A stretch of 64,000 bases of DNA from Micractinium sp. NFX-FRZ. Taxonomy: Eukaryota > Chlorophyta > Trebouxiophyceae > Chlorellales > Chlorellaceae. The position numbers and the translations under genes were made by a program. Below the pieces are notes generated by a model. The model ran no database searches, was not told the DNA's origin, and saw only the letters and a program-made list of their open reading frames with translations. This document shows, piece by piece, positions 10,537-22,320 of the stretch (the first letter of the stretch is position 1; every line of letters begins with the position of its first letter). The DNA lies in the NCBI GenBank assembly GCA_029339195.1, contig JAPTJF010000045.1:124001-188000 (forward strand), given 5' to 3'.

Positions 10537-13500
10537 TCAGGCGAAGGGCACACCTCCCCCCAGCATGCCCATGGGCAGCCCCAGGCCGATGGTGGACCCC
10601 ATGCCGCCGCCCCCCTTGCGGCTGCCCTTCAGGCTGACGCGGTCAAACGCCAGGTTGCACTGAAGGCAGGAAGGGCAGCGAAAGTGGGGCAGGGTTGATC
10701 ATTGTTGGGAAATAGAGAGTAACACAACAGTTCAAGGGAGATTGGCCGTGAGCGCCAGGTTGCACTGCGGAGGGACAGGCAAGAGGAATTGAAGGGCGAG
10801 CCAGTGCAGCAGCAGGGCAGGAGGGAGGGGGGGCTCAAGCGGTCAAACGCCAGGTGGCACTGCAGGCAGGAAGGGAAGGGTCGGGGGATCAGGAGAGGAA
10901 GGGTGTAGGGGGCCGGGCAGCAGGCGGCTTGGCACGCCGATGTCCCTTGGCCCGTCCCATACTGCTAACCCCTTGTCCACCGAACCGCGATCAGCACTGG
11001 AACACCAACTAAATGGATTCAGCTGCAAGCAAGCAGAGCACCACAGCATGCACAGCAGACAAACTTCAAGCAGGGTGACACGTGTGTGCTAGCAACTCAC
11101 CTTGTCCACAATCTCGTTGCATGCAGCGGTGCCCTTGGTGACGGCGGCCAGCAGGACGGCCAGCAGCGTGTCGTTGTGCTCCTGCGGGCACGGCGGGGCG
11201 GGGATGTGAGCAACACAGCAGGTGAGCTGTACACGCAGGATGGGACGTAGGCCGCCCTGCTGCCTGTGCAACTCACATATACACATGTGCCGCGCAGGAT
11301 GGGCAGCAGCCTGGTGGCAGGATAGGCAGCCACAGGCGCCCGCCGTCATGCCCCTGTACATGATCCAGGCATGCTGACAACCCCTGCCCCCCCACCGCAC
11401 CGTGGTGTAGTCCTGCGCAAACTGCAGGGAGCTTACACGCACCCCTCCGTCCACCTTACCATAGACGCCCTGTATTAACACAGTCGCCAGGAACAACTCC
11501 CCCTGTCCCCCCGCACCGTGGTGTAGTCCTGCGCAAACTGCGGCGAGTCGACGGCGGGCAGGCGCTTGATGAGCGCCGCCGCCTGGCGCACCAGGTCATG
11601 GTCCAGGGGCACCTCGCCTGGGCAGGGGGAGGGGGAATGAGGGCACATGGGGGGTGTGGTGGGATGGCAGCGCGGAGAAGGACGGCTGAGGTGTGGTGGG
11701 AGCAGGGGGGAGGGCACTTGGGTGGTGTGGTTGGAACAGGCTGAGGGAGGGAGGGGGGTTGCAGAGGGAGACGGTGGTGGTGACCAAGTGCCCGCCCTGC
11801 CACCCTGCCCTGCCCGCCCTGCCCCATACTACTAGCAGCCCCCCTGCCCCTCCAGCCCACATTTCTCCCCCACCTGACTGCATCTTGAGCAGCAGCTGGT
11901 GCAGCAGCGCCACCCGGCTGATGAGCATCTTGATCGCGCTGTGCATGCTGCTCATGTGCGCCGTCACTGCACAGCGCGCACAGCAGGCGGGGAAGGGGGG
12001 AGGCGCAAGCAGAAGGGGTGACGGCGGCGTCTCCGGGGGATGGCGGCAGCAGCCGGCCCACCCTATGGTGGCAGCAGATGCAGCACCAGCAGCACCAAAT
12101 GCTGATGCCGCAGCGCCAGCCATGCTGTCTCACGTGCAGTCACCGGAGCGAGTACCTAACGCATGCTTGGCACTGGAAGTCGGACACACCCAGCGGCAAT
12201 CCGCACTCTACCCTACAAACAGTTGGTGTCACGCACGCTGTGTGCTGCCGCTGGCGGAGCCGGTGGGCAGGATCTTGGCCACCTGGTCCACGCCGATGCG
12301 CTCGGCCTCGGAGGTCTGTCGGGGCAGGGCAGGGCAGGGTGGGAGAGGGTGAGGCAATGGCAACACAGGTATGTGAGGGCAGGGCTGCTGGGAGAGGGGT
12401 TGAGTGAGGAGGTTGGTGATGATGGAGGGCAAAGGGAGGGGGACCAAGAGCAGGAGGAGGAGGAGCGGTCGAGGTGCTGAGGTAGGACGGGGCAATGGCA
12501 CCACCTCATCTCAAGTGCATGCATACTGTGTGGAACTGCACTCGAGCTCATGCAACACTTCACGCAACCACAATTTTAAGTCAGAATTGCCACTTAGTGT
12601 AACCCCTCACCTCAATTGTGTACTTGGCCTGCACAAAAATGAAGGAGGGCACCCCCTCCAGCACATGCAGCTCTGCAGGGCGGCAGGGGAGGCAGGTGCG
12701 AGGCGAAGCCGGCGGGCAGGGTGGAGGTGACCACGTGCGCCTACAATGGGTTTCTGAGCAAGCCGCATCCGAGCCGGCAGGCCGTTGAAGCACACCCCAG
12801 CTCAAGTCACACCCGCACCCATGCACTCCGCTCATAAGGGATGACCGGCAGGTCCTTCTGCCCCTCCTCCCGGCCTAGTTCCAGCCCAGCCGCGCAACAC
12901 AGCACAGCACAGCACAGCGCAGCGCAGCACAGCGCAGCACCCACACACCACTCTCTTGAATGTAGACCGACACGTCCCCCAGCCCAGCGCAGCGCAGCAC
13001 AGCGCCCAGCACGCACCGCTCTCGTACAGGTACACGGGCAGGTCCTTCTGGCCCGCCTCGCGGCTGGGGTCCAGCCGCAGGAACACGGGGGACTCGTTGA
13101 TCTCCATGAGCTGCAGATGGCAGGAGGGGAAACCAGAGCGAGGGAATGGAGGACGGCTTTAGAGGTGAGCATGTGCGTGTGTGCTGAGGAAGGAGGACGT
13201 CAGTCCATGACGATGTTGCCTGCTGACGGCGCACCGGGAACCGCTGCTCTTTCCCGTCGTCCCTGTCCCCCATCCTTAAAAGCGTTGGTTGCAGCTGCGA
13301 GGGGACACTGTTGCTCAGTCAGTCGGTCACCCCGCACCTTGCGCTGGATGTGCATGTCGACCTCCGTGATCTCACGCCCCGTGGCGTACCACCCCACCAC
13401 ATCCTGCTGAGGGAACGTCTGCTTGTCTGCAGGTGGCGGGGAGGCGGGTGAGCACGGAGGGGCTGAGCGGAGGTTGAGCAGCGCAGGGGGCGGGAGGCGG

Positions 13501-14046
13501 GAGGGCGCCCCTGCACCCCCCGGCGGCGGCCCTCTCCCAGCGTCCCCCTCCTCACCTAGAACTGCACCCCCCGCCAGCGCCCCACTCACACTGCTCCATC
13601 TTCTTCTGCAGGAACGGCTCGTCTATGTCCGACTCGCTGCCCTCCATGTAGCGCATCTCAAAGGAGTTTGAGATGTCCACCGTGCGCCCCGCCTGGCTGC
13701 CCAGCAGGCAGCCCAGCACCCGCACCACCTCGCCGGAGGGCGCCCCCGCGTTGGCGCATGTGCGAGTGTGGTGGTCTGAGATGTTGATCAGCACCAGCTG
13801 CAAGGGGGAGAAGGCACGGCAGTGAGCAAGGCGGAGTGATCGAGGAGGGCGGCAGGGCGGGCGCAGCTCCCACTCATGAACTGATGCACGCACCGGATGC
13901 AGCTGGAACTGCAGCCCGCTGGAAGAGGAGCGGTGCTCCGTGTGCTCCGTCTCCATCTGCATGGATGCTGTCGATCCAGGCGTGCCGACACTAGCGGGGC
14001 TATAGTTGCGATCGAAATGAGGCGCGATCAGGCCGAAAGAGGACAC
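10537..14046 (-). CDS. CSN6: COP9 signalosome subunit 6 (MPN-domain, non-catalytic)
   Basis: CSN6 is the catalytically inactive MPN partner of CSN5 in the complex that removes Nedd8/RUB from cullins. Ten exons in transcription order: 14046-13894, 13800-13590, 13426-13338, 13110-13017, 12672-12611, 12315-12237, 11966-11874, 11617-11517, 11181-11101, 10659-10537, encoding 361 residues. Plant CSN6 hallmarks are present: SSSSGLQFQLHPLVLINISD, VGWYATG, MHIQ, INESPVFL, QKDLPVYLYES, EAERIGVDQVAKI, and a helical tail with MHSAIKML. The JAMM zinc residues (HxH, S..D) are absent, as expected for CSN6. An in-frame ATG at 13962 gives 333 residues, nearer the plant length, and may be the real start. It converges on PATROL1 and diverges from the lumen-protein gene, about 370 bases away. 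Confidence 0.94.
10749..10870 (-). repeat. Exon echoes: copies of last CSN6 exon head and acceptor
   Basis: In the last CSN6 intron, 10841-10870 repeats the 30 bases around the acceptor of the final exon (10641-10670) with two changes. A shorter copy lies at 10749-10770. The offsets are 200 and about 100 bases, upstream in gene orientation. Confidence 0.88.
11388..11436 (-). repeat. Exon echo: copy of exon 8 tail plus donor (CSN6)
   Basis: The plus-strand stretch cgtggtgtagtcctgcgcaa plus its flanks duplicates the exon 8 end and donor at 11506-11553, 117 bases away in the following intron. Confidence 0.9.
12836..12880 (-). repeat. Exon echo: copy of CSN6 exon 4 tail
   Basis: ggcaggtccttctgcccctc and flanks match exon 4 at 13030-13075 (the QKDLPV segment) at about 75-80 percent. 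It lies downstream in the intron. Confidence 0.75.
12893..12945 (-). repeat. Intronic pentamer tract (CTGTG/CTGCG on gene strand)
   Basis: The plus strand reads cagca/cagcg repeats. CSN6 is on the minus strand, so the sense orientation is ctgtg/ctgcg, as in the plus-strand genes. Confidence 0.85.
12947..12980 (-). repeat. Second, more decayed exon echo of CSN6 exon 4 end
   Basis: cacaccactctcttgaatgt and the following gaccgacacgtcc resemble the exon 4 donor region at 13013-13045. It sits between pentamer tracts that are themselves duplicated. Confidence 0.55.
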
Positions 14047-14419
14047 TTCCTCGCTGCCAGCCTGTCATTGCACATGCCAGCCTGTCTGTCTCGCATCGCC
14101 AGAAGCTGGGAGCTTGCAGCCGCCCATTTGCAATTGTGGGATCCCTAGCAAGGCGACGCTGCGGCCTGAAGAGCACCGTCTGAAAAATCCCAGGAAAAAT
14201 GTCTTGCGCCAGCCAGTGCAGGGCGGCCCTGACCTCCCCAGCTGGGCTGGGCAGGCAGCAGCGGCGAAAGGTGCGGGAATGCGCTTGCCCGGGCCGCTGG
14301 GCTGGATGGGAGGCGCGCTTTGGCGGCGTACACCGTGCAGCGGCACAGCGGCGCCACTGCCGGCCTCCCAACAGGCTGGTGAATGCTTGGTATTCCAACA
14401 TTTGCAGGAGCGGCGAGTG

Positions 14420-16626
14420 ATGGCATCAGCCTCCCTTGGCGACCTTGGCAGCACTGTTGCGCCGCAGCCGCAGCCGCAGCCGCAGCCGCAGCCGCAGCTG
14501 AGCTCCGCAGCAGCGGTGCCCCGGCGGTCGGCGCTGGCGGCACTGGCGGGCGCTGCCGCCCCCTGGCTGCTCTCGGGCGCTGCACTGGCGGTGAGCCGTC
14601 CGTGCTGACGCGGTGTGATGTGCGGTTGCTTTCACAAGGGCGCGTCACCTGTTCTGTGGCAGAGCAGCAGCAGCGATGCATTGTGCCTGTCTGCAATTGT
14701 GCCTGTCTGCCACCGCTGGCTTGCTACAGCGCATCTCCTGTGGGGCCCATATGCCCCTGTGCACCCTCTTCTCTCGCCTTTTAAGTGGGTGATGTCTCCC
14801 GCCACTTACTGGCTGTGCCTGCTGCAGGACAATGACGCTGTCAAGGCCGGGCTGAACCGGTGGGTGGCGGCATGGGCAGCCAATGGGCAACGAGGGTGGC
14901 AGTCACTGCAGAGCAGGGGAGGACGGGGCACCTCTCCCCTGCTCTCTAATCACTGCCACATGTGGCGTCTTTGTATGTTTCCAATGTTAACAAACAAATT
15001 GCCATAAAGAAACATGTGGCGTGTCCATCTGCTACCAACCCGCACACATGCAGGTATGTGAAGAAGAAGAAGCTTGAGCGGCTGGACACGTATGTGCCAC
15101 CGCTGCTGGAGGCGCGCGGCCAGCTGATCCGCGTGGGGCGCGTCATGCGTGAGTTGGGGGCTGCTGCGTGAAGTGATGCACACTTGCCGCTGCTTTGACT
15201 GCTCCACACGTACACTGCTGCTGCAGGGAACACGTAATGCACGAGTGGGGGCTGCTGCACAAGGGATGCAGACTTGCCGCTGCTGCTGCCCGCTGTTGCT
15301 GCTGGTGCTGCCGCCAATGCTCGTTTCGACCTTACAATAAGACCTCGCTGCCCCACCCGCTGCCCCACCCGCCATGCGTGCAGTGCAAGACCCGGAGGCT
15401 GCGCGGAAGCTGCTGCGGTCGGGCGTGTTTGCAGGCCTGCGTGACAACGTCCGGTGCGCTGGGCAGGGCTGCTTGGGCCCGCCCCGCCGCACCTAGTGCT
15501 GCCCTGCTGAAGTTCCAGGCTAGCAAGCCGCTACTTGCAACCTTTGTATCCACAGCCCGCCATGTCGCCTGCCCCCTGCCCCCTGCCACTCCCGCAGGTC
15601 GCTGGGCGAGTATGCCTCGCAGCGTGCCGGCGACAGCTCGGGCACCGACCTGGTGCGCGGCTTCTTCACGGAGCTGGAGGGGCTGGACAACGCGCTGCGG
15701 GAGGTGGGTGCTGGGGGTGGGTGCAGGTGCAGGCAGGGGTGGAGCTGGGGGTAGAGGGCTGGATGGTGCTACGGGAGGTGGGTGCTGGACGGCAGGGGTG
15801 AGCTGGAGGGGCTGGACAACGCGCTGCGGGAGGTGGGTGCTGGGGGTGGGTGCAGGGGCAGGCAGGGGTGGGGGATTGGGGTGGAGGGCTGGATGGTGCT
15901 GCGGGAGGCGGGTGCTGGACGGCTTGGGTGAGGTGGAGGGGCTGGTCAACGCGCTGCGGGTAGGTGGGTGCAGGGTGCAGGCAGGGGTGGGGGTGGAGGT
16001 GGCCAAATATTTGGAGGGTTACATGTTGGATGTTGCGCTGCTGGTGGTGGGTGCAGGGGCAGGGGTGGAGGGCTGGGGGGCTGGACAATGCATTGCGGGA
16101 GGTGGGTGCTGGGGCAGGGTTGGGGGCTGAGGGCGAGGCGCGGTGTGGCGACATGCGGGAGGATTCGACAGGCAGGGGGGCTGCCTTGGGTGCATGGGAT
16201 AGGGGGCGGAGCAGCGTATGCATGCGCTGGCGGCGCACACTCTGAAGCCTCGGAAGCAGCGGGCCGCGCACGCCGGCAAAGGCTGGGTGGCTGTCACATT
16301 CAGTCAGTCTGAAGCCTCGGTGGCTCCAACAATGCACCATGCCACTGTCACTCCCCACTCCCTCCCACCCGCCCGCCCGCTCTGCCCGCTCCGCGCCCCA
16401 CTGCCCCCTGCAGGCTGTCCGCGGCGACAGCGGGCTGCCGGCAGACGCGCCCGGACGCATCGACCTCGTCATTGCTGCCCTGGATAGGCTGCTGGCCAGC
16501 GTGCCTGCTGAGGACTTTGAGAAGGCGCAGCGGGTGGTGGAGTCGATCCAAGAGCTGGATGCAGAGGCGGCGGCAGCGGAGGCAGCGGCGGCGGGGGATG
16601 CGGCGCTGCTGGACAAGCTGCTGTGA
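14420..16626 (+). CDS. Predicted thylakoid-lumen protein, plant-type, unknown function
   Basis: Encodes 228 residues in six exons: 14420-14590, 14828-14859, 15054-15148, 15384-15453, 15598-15703, 16414-16626. Exon 1 is a complete bipartite targeting sequence: a Ser/Ala/Pro-rich transit region with a PQ dipeptide repeat, then a twin arginine (residues 35-36), a hydrophobic stretch and an Ala-Leu-Ala cleavage site ending at residue 57, exactly the exon end. This is the classic Tat lumenal signal. The mature part is helical and charged, with YVKKKKLERLDTYVPPLLEA, DPEAARKLLRSG and GLRDNVRSLGEYAS blocks typical of small plant lumen proteins. I cannot assign a named family. A TGTAA motif follows the stop. 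Upstream in-frame ATGs exist, but this start gives the cleanest signal. Confidence 0.85.
14461..14498 (+). repeat. Coding (CCGCAG)n hexamer repeat
   Basis: Six copies of ccgcag encode the Pro-Gln run in the transit peptide of the lumen protein. Confidence 0.9.
15669..16106 (+). repeat. Tandem array of exon 5 tail plus donor, about 129-base period
   Basis: The last 35 bases of exon 5 with its donor (15669-15710) recur at 15799-15841, 15927-15966 and 16067-16106, separated by gtgggtgcagg-rich spacer. The first two copies are exactly 129 bases apart. Downstream copies keep a GT at the junction. An in-frame TAG soon after the true donor means use of the second donor would truncate the protein. 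Confidence 0.9.
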
Positions 16627-17314
16627 GGGAGGTCCAAGCGGGCGCCTGCTGGGCAGCTATGTTCCGGCAAGAGCGCCTGTATAGTTGTAAGCACACTTGC
16701 CTCTGTAGAGCTGCAGCAACAGTAAGATGAGAGGAAGTCAAGTTGAATGCGCCTCAAGCCTTCGCTGTAAACGTGGAGCGGTGCCACGGCTGGGCGGCGG
16801 TGGCGGGACAGCGGGCGCAGCACGGCGAGGTGTTCAGCGTTCTGGCGCGCCGCACTAGGCCTGTATGTAATGGTAAGGTCGGGCCAGGCAGTGCGCATGT
16901 AGGGGCCCTGCCGACCGCAGAGCGCCTCCGAGCGCCCTTCGACATCCTCGCTCGCGGTGCTTGCGATAGGGCGCTGAGTGCATCAGTTTCGGGTGACCCC
17001 CTGTGAGGTGGACGGGGGTTGCGAGACCGGGAGGCTCGCGCAAGTCGCTCGAGGTAGGGCCGGCAAACGGTCGGGGCGGGTGTGGCGGCGGCAGCAGCAG
17101 CAGCAGCAGGGCATGAATGCTGTTTTGCGGCTGCGCCCCGCACGCCCCTTCCTATGTACATCTTAACAGGTAAGAGGGCACGCAGTGCCAAACAAGCGGT
17201 CGCTGCCTGAGCTCCATTCCCGCTCCCGTCTGTTGCTGCCGTGCAGGGCTGTGACCACGCCAGCCCAACCCCGCCCAGGGCCTGCCAGCCCCGGAGGCAG
17301 CTCCGCCACTTCCC
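16627..17314 (+). other. 3' region of lumen-protein gene and upstream region of ATG16
   Basis: No gene seen. It contains a TGTAA motif near its start, and a cag/gca trinucleotide run at 17090-17111, before the ATG16 start. Confidence 0.6.
16686..16690 (+). terminator. TGTAA polyadenylation signal
   Basis: TGTAA, the usual green-algal poly(A) signal, 60 bases after the lumen-protein stop codon. Confidence 0.6.
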
Positions 17315-18518
17315 ATGGAGGTGGCAGCGCCCCCGGCCGTGGTGGCCAGCGTGTACGGCCAGCTGCGGCAGCTCAACGCGGTGCAGCAGGGCGCCTGGGC
17401 AGATGTGGTGTCGGACTACTCAGCCTGCCTGCACCGCTCTCGGGAGCTGCAGGTGGGAGATGCAGGGGTGCAGGGCAGCAGGTGGGATGTGTGTGGAAGC
17501 TTGGGCGACCGCGTGGCTGCAGGGCAGCAGGGAGAACAGCACAGCATGCACAGCAGTGCGCCTGGAGGCGCCTAGGTGGCACATGGGTGGTAGGGAGCCC
17601 TTGCTGCACACGCCCTTTCTACACCAATCATTGTGCATGCATGGCTGGCACATGCTGCACCCTGACACTTGGGCATGGCTGGCACATGCGGCACCCTGAC
17701 GCGTGTGTGTGCATGGCTGGCACGCGCTGCTCCTGCAGGTGCTCTGCGCCCAGCTGGACGGGGGACGCTAGGGATCCCCCCACACGCCCTTCCTTTTGCC
17801 CTGCTTTGAGCGCCATGCGCTCATGCTGCTCCTGCAGGTGCGCTGCGCCCAGCTGGACCGGGAGGCGGGCGAGCTGCGGGCCGAGAATGAGTCGCTGCTG
17901 AGGAGCTCCGAGGAGGCGAGGAGGAGCGTGGTGGCCAGCGCACAGGTGGGAGAGAGAGGGAGGGAGGGGTAAATCATGAGGAACCTGAGTGCCCCGCTCT
18001 CCCTGCATTGGCTGGCTCGGCGCAGCGCAGAGGGGAGGGAGGGAGAAAGGCAGGGAGGGGTAAAGCATGAGGAACCTGAGTGCCCCTTTCCACCTGCATT
18101 GGCTGGCTCGGCGCAGCGCAGAGGAGGGAGAGGGAGGGAGGGAGGGAGGGTTAATGCATGAGAAACCCGAATGCCCCTTTCCACCTGCGTTTTGCTGGCT
18201 CAGTGCAGCGCAATAAAGAACGCTGCCTGGCCTTGTGTACGTGCTTCAGTTTACACTCCTCCGTCTGCTCCCTGGCTGCAGCACGCGGCGCTGGAGGCGC
18301 GGGCGCAGCAGCTGCAGGACGAGCTGACGGGGGCGTACAAGGAGAAGGCGTCGCTGGCGGAGGCGTCGCTGCAGGCCACCCGCCAGCTGCAGGTGCGGGG
18401 TATCAGGGATGCGGGGGTGTGGGGGGGTAGAAATGAATCAAAGGCAGCAGCTGCAGGTGCGGTTGTGCCAGCAGATGGGGTGGCTGCTTCTGCGGCCACA
18501 TGAGTGCCATTGGGTGCG

Positions 18519-18549
<31 letters not shown>

Positions 18550-21500
18550 CCAAATGGGGGTGTTGTTTGCTCTGAGCCACCAGCTTAAAATGTTTAGCTG
18601 TCGGCATGCCTCCGACACCTTGGTGTGCCTGCATCACGCCTTACTCGCTCGCATGCTTCCAACCAACCAACCAACCTGATGTTCCTCGAGTCGACAAGTT
18701 ACTAGCGCCAAGCAAACTTCTAACTGCAACGACCAGCGCCCTTCCGCCCAGAGCACGGGGGGGAGGGGGGGGATCCCAATCCCAGCACGTCTGATTCAAC
18801 GCCCCCCGCAGGTGGTGCGGGACATCAATGAGCGGCAGTCCAGGGAGCTGACGGATGCGGCTGAGGAGGCGCGGAAGCTGAAGGAGCAGGTGAGGCCGCG
18901 GTGGGGGATGTGTTGTTGACCAGCATGCAAGGTCGGGGGGGAGATGGCCAGTGCCTCCGCGAGCTCCGGGGCCTGGTTTGAGCATGATTAACAGGCACAC
19001 GCCTCCCCTGTGCTCCACCTTCATAGCTCCGCCCCCTCCCCACTGGTGCTTTAGATCCGTGAGCTGCGGGGCCAGGTGGAGCACTACAAGCAGGCGCACG
19101 CCACCGTGTCGCAAGAGATGCAGGCACGTGTGTCTGCACCGCGAGCTGGCTACCTGCTGTGTGCCTGCCCGCCCCTGCCTGCCTGCATGGATGCTTGCAA
19201 GCCTGGCGGGGGGGCGGAACTGCAGACCTCCTTCGCCACTCCATGCCCTGCCTGCCCCTTTGCCACACCACCTCTGCAGGCGTAACTGCCAGAGGCACGA
19301 ACTGCTGAGGTGGGGCTGCTGTTGAGTCAATTGACTGTTTGTTGTTTACAGCACGTCCAAACTGCCTGCCCTGCTGTTGCAGGCGCGGCTGGCGGAGGCG
19401 CAGGCGGCCACGGGTAAAGTGGACCGGCTGGAGGGGGAGAATGCGGACCTGGTCAGGCGCGTGATAGAGATGAAGGACAGGGAGGCGGAGCGGCTCAACG
19501 AGATGAATGCAATGGCTTCCGAGACGGTGAGGGGAGCTACGCTGTGGTCTGTAGGGAGGAATGTTATGAGGCGGAGTGGTAAGCATGCAGAGAGGCGGGC
19601 GCGGCTGAGCGAAATGAACATCATGGTTTGCAGTCCATGGTTTCTCACCACCCCCGCCCATGGCCCTGCTCTGCCCGCCTCCCTGCAGGTGGCCCGTGCC
19701 AAGCAGGAGGCAGCAGCCATTCTGGCCGAGGCGCGAGCTCAGGCGCTCACCCATGCACGGCGGCCCGCCAGCGAGGGAGCGGAGATGGTGCAGGGGGCGA
19801 TGCGGAGCCTGGGGCTGGGGGAGGCGGCAGAGGGGGAGCTGCCTGCTGTGGTGCTCAAGAGGTGCGCAACAGGGGGCAAGGGAGGACGTGTGTGTGTGCG
19901 CAGGTCGTTGACCTGGGGCTGGTGGGTCGGCGTGTGGAGCTCGGCAGGCCGCACGAGTTAAAGAGGCAGGCCTGCTGCTGTGGCATTCGATGCTCCTGCG
20001 CCGCGTGCGCTGCCCTGCACGTCTCCATTCTCCACCACGCTAAGTCTGCCCCCCCCACTCTGCCCCCCCCAACGCCCCACCCCGCAGCGTCCCCGGCGCC
20101 CACGAGGGCGGCTGCTACGGCCTTGCCTTTAGCCGCACCGGCGGGCTGCTGGCCAGCGGCGGCGCCGACAAATGCGTGCGCCTGTGGGAGCCATCCACCG
20201 CCACGCTGACCACCACGCTACACGTGAGGGGAGGGGCTGGGAGCAGCGCAGCCTGAAAGTGTTGCCACCACGCGTGTTAATGTTTTACGGTGAATGCCGC
20301 CAACGCAGCCGCCTCCACCCCCAACCCTCTCCCTCCCCCAACTTCCTCCCTCCAGTCCATTCCGATCCCTTCCACCGGCACGCCTCTCCACTACCTTGAT
20401 TGCAGGGTGCCTTTGAGGGCATCAATGCGGTTGCCTTCACCTCTGACTCACGCCTGGTGCTGGGAGCAGAGAACAGACAGGTGGGGAGCACGCGATGTGC
20501 TTGCAAGAAGCAAGACCTTGTGCGGCTTGTGCTGGTGCTGCGCTGCGGTCAGCGATGCTGCGCTGTGCTGTGCACATAGCGCAGTCGCACAGGTGTTACG
20601 CCCATAAGACCAAGAAACTGCCACCTCGGCCGTGGTGTTCCTTCCAACTGATGCCAACCACCGCCGCAGGCTGTGCGCGTGTGGGACGTGAGCAGCGGGC
20701 GGCTGCGCTCGTCGCTGACGGGGCACAGCGGCAAAGTCATGGGAGTGGGGTGCAGCCCGGCAGATGCCAACGTGGTGGCCACCTGCAGCGCTGATCGCAC
20801 AATCAAGGCAAACCGGCTGTGGGAGGGGGTGCACCTGGCTGCTGCTGCTGCTGATGCGAAAGCTGGGGTCTGGGCTGCTTGACAGGCTGGCGCTCGGTGT
20901 TGTATCGGGCTGCTTGACAGCTGCGTGCATCTTGTTGAGACTCCCCTGCCCACAGCCTGCCCCCAACTCCCTGCCGCCCCCTCTCAATTCACTCCCTCCC
21001 AACCCTCCCTGCAGGTGTGGGGCCTTGAGAAGGGCTACTGCATCCGCACCCTAATGTGCCCCTCCTCATGCAACTCCCTGGCCCTCACCGCCGACGGCTC
21101 CCTCATCGCCTCGGGCCACTTTGACGGCGCACTGCGCTTCTGGGACGTCAGGAGCGGGAGGCAGGCGCATGAGGTGGCGGGACTGCACAGCCAGCAGATC
21201 ACCTCGGTGGCGGTGGGTCCCAGGTGAGAGCACGGTGTTCTTCACCCACCTGTGTGTGGGAGACATCCCACCCGTAGCTGTTGGAGGGTGTTGCGAGCCC
21301 TTGGTTGTAAGGCGGGGCTGCAAAGCTGGCAAGTCGCCTCTCCGCCCTCCATCACTCCCTTCCCGGCCGCCATCGCCGCCCCCTGCAGCGGCGGCCTGGT
21401 GCTGACCTGCGGCAAGGACAACCTGCTGCGCTGCGTGGATGTGCGACGGTTCGAGGTGAGCTGGACGTGGTGGTGGCTGTCGTTGTGAGGCTGCAGGTGC

Positions 21501-22320
21501 GTGCTGTGCGCATCGTGCAATTGTGCTGATTTAGATGACCGCCGCCTTGAATACTACGAGAGTAGTAACAGACACGAGGCCAAGGGGAGTGCCGCTGTGT
21601 GTGCTGTGCGCTGTGTGCATCTGCTGCGGTTGGTGCTCGGCAACCGCCTGCCATGTGTGCACACCACCAATGCACCGATCGTGTGCTGGGCTGGCTCTTC
21701 GACGGCCCCACGCCTGGCCCCCACATCTGCCTACTGCCTGCAGATGCGGCACACCCTGTCCGCCCCCAGCTTCAGCGTGGGAGGCGCCTGGACCGCAGCT
21801 TGCCTCAGGTGTGTTGTGCTGCCCGCTATCCTGCACCTCCGTGATCCTCGTGTCATTGCCCGCCTGCCTGCTTGCCCCGCCTCACTGCTTGCTTGCGTGC
21901 TTGCCCTGCATCTCTGCCCGGACGCAACGCCCTTTCCTACCACCTCATCTCTGCCCGGACGCAATGCCCTTTCCTACCACCTCAGACACCACCCAGCGCT
22001 GCCTGCCGCTGCCACCCCTCCACCCCTCCCTGCCACCCACCCGCAGTCCCACGGAGCACCAGGCGGCTGCAGGGTCGGCCGACGGCACAGTGTTTGTGTG
22101 GGACGTGGGCAGGGGCGCAGTGGCAGCCCGGCTGCGCGAGCCCAAGCAGACGCAGTCGGCGGTGGCGTGCGCGTGGTGCCCGCAGGGCCTGCCGCTGGTT
22201 TCATGCGACAAGGCGGGCGGGCTCACATTTTGGACCGGCAGCAGCAGCGGTGGCGGCGGCGGCGGAGGCCCGCAGAGCCCAGGGTCTGCGGCGCGCGGCG
22301 GACGGCAGCACTCTCTTTGA
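17315..22320 (+). CDS. ATG16: Autophagy protein ATG16 (coiled coil plus WD40)
   Basis: ATG16 binds ATG12-ATG5 and directs ATG8 lipidation to the growing autophagosome. Fourteen exons: 17315-17452, 17838-17945, 18282-18392, 18812-18889, 19055-19123, 19383-19526, 19689-19861, 20088-20223, 20406-20480, 20670-20807, 21015-21223, 21389-21455, 21744-21808, 22047-22320, encoding 594 residues. The N-terminus carries the short ATG5-binding-type helix (AWADVVSDYSACLHRSRELQ), then a long coiled coil to about residue 270. Seven WD-type repeats follow, starting at GAHEGGCYGLAF, with RVWDVSSGRLRSSLTGHSGK, RTIKVWGLEKGYC, RFWDVRSGR and FVWDVGRG. This layout matches plant and animal ATG16. The tail is Gly/Ser-rich. 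Introns 5 and 10 have GC donors. Confidence 0.94.
17728..17766 (+). repeat. Exon echo: copy of acceptor and head of exon 2 (ATG16)
   Basis: tgctcctgcaggtgctctgc and the next 15 bases duplicate the exon 2 start at 17827-17865 with two or three differences and a functional-looking acceptor, 98 bases upstream. Confidence 0.9.
18522..18552 (+). repeat. (CCTG)n microsatellite
   Basis: About seven cctg tetramers in ATG16 intron 3. Confidence 0.9.
20551..20577 (+). repeat. Intronic CTGCG/CTGTG pentamer tract
   Basis: Short run of ctgcg/ctgtg in ATG16 intron 9, sense strand. Confidence 0.65.

Noticed and set aside
15666..16898. A 410-codon minus-strand open frame
   Set aside because: Antisense shadow of the G-rich exon-tail array and last exon of the lumen-protein gene.
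18825..19754. A 309-codon minus-strand open frame
   Set aside because: Antisense to ATG16 coiled-coil exons and introns. No protein-like features.
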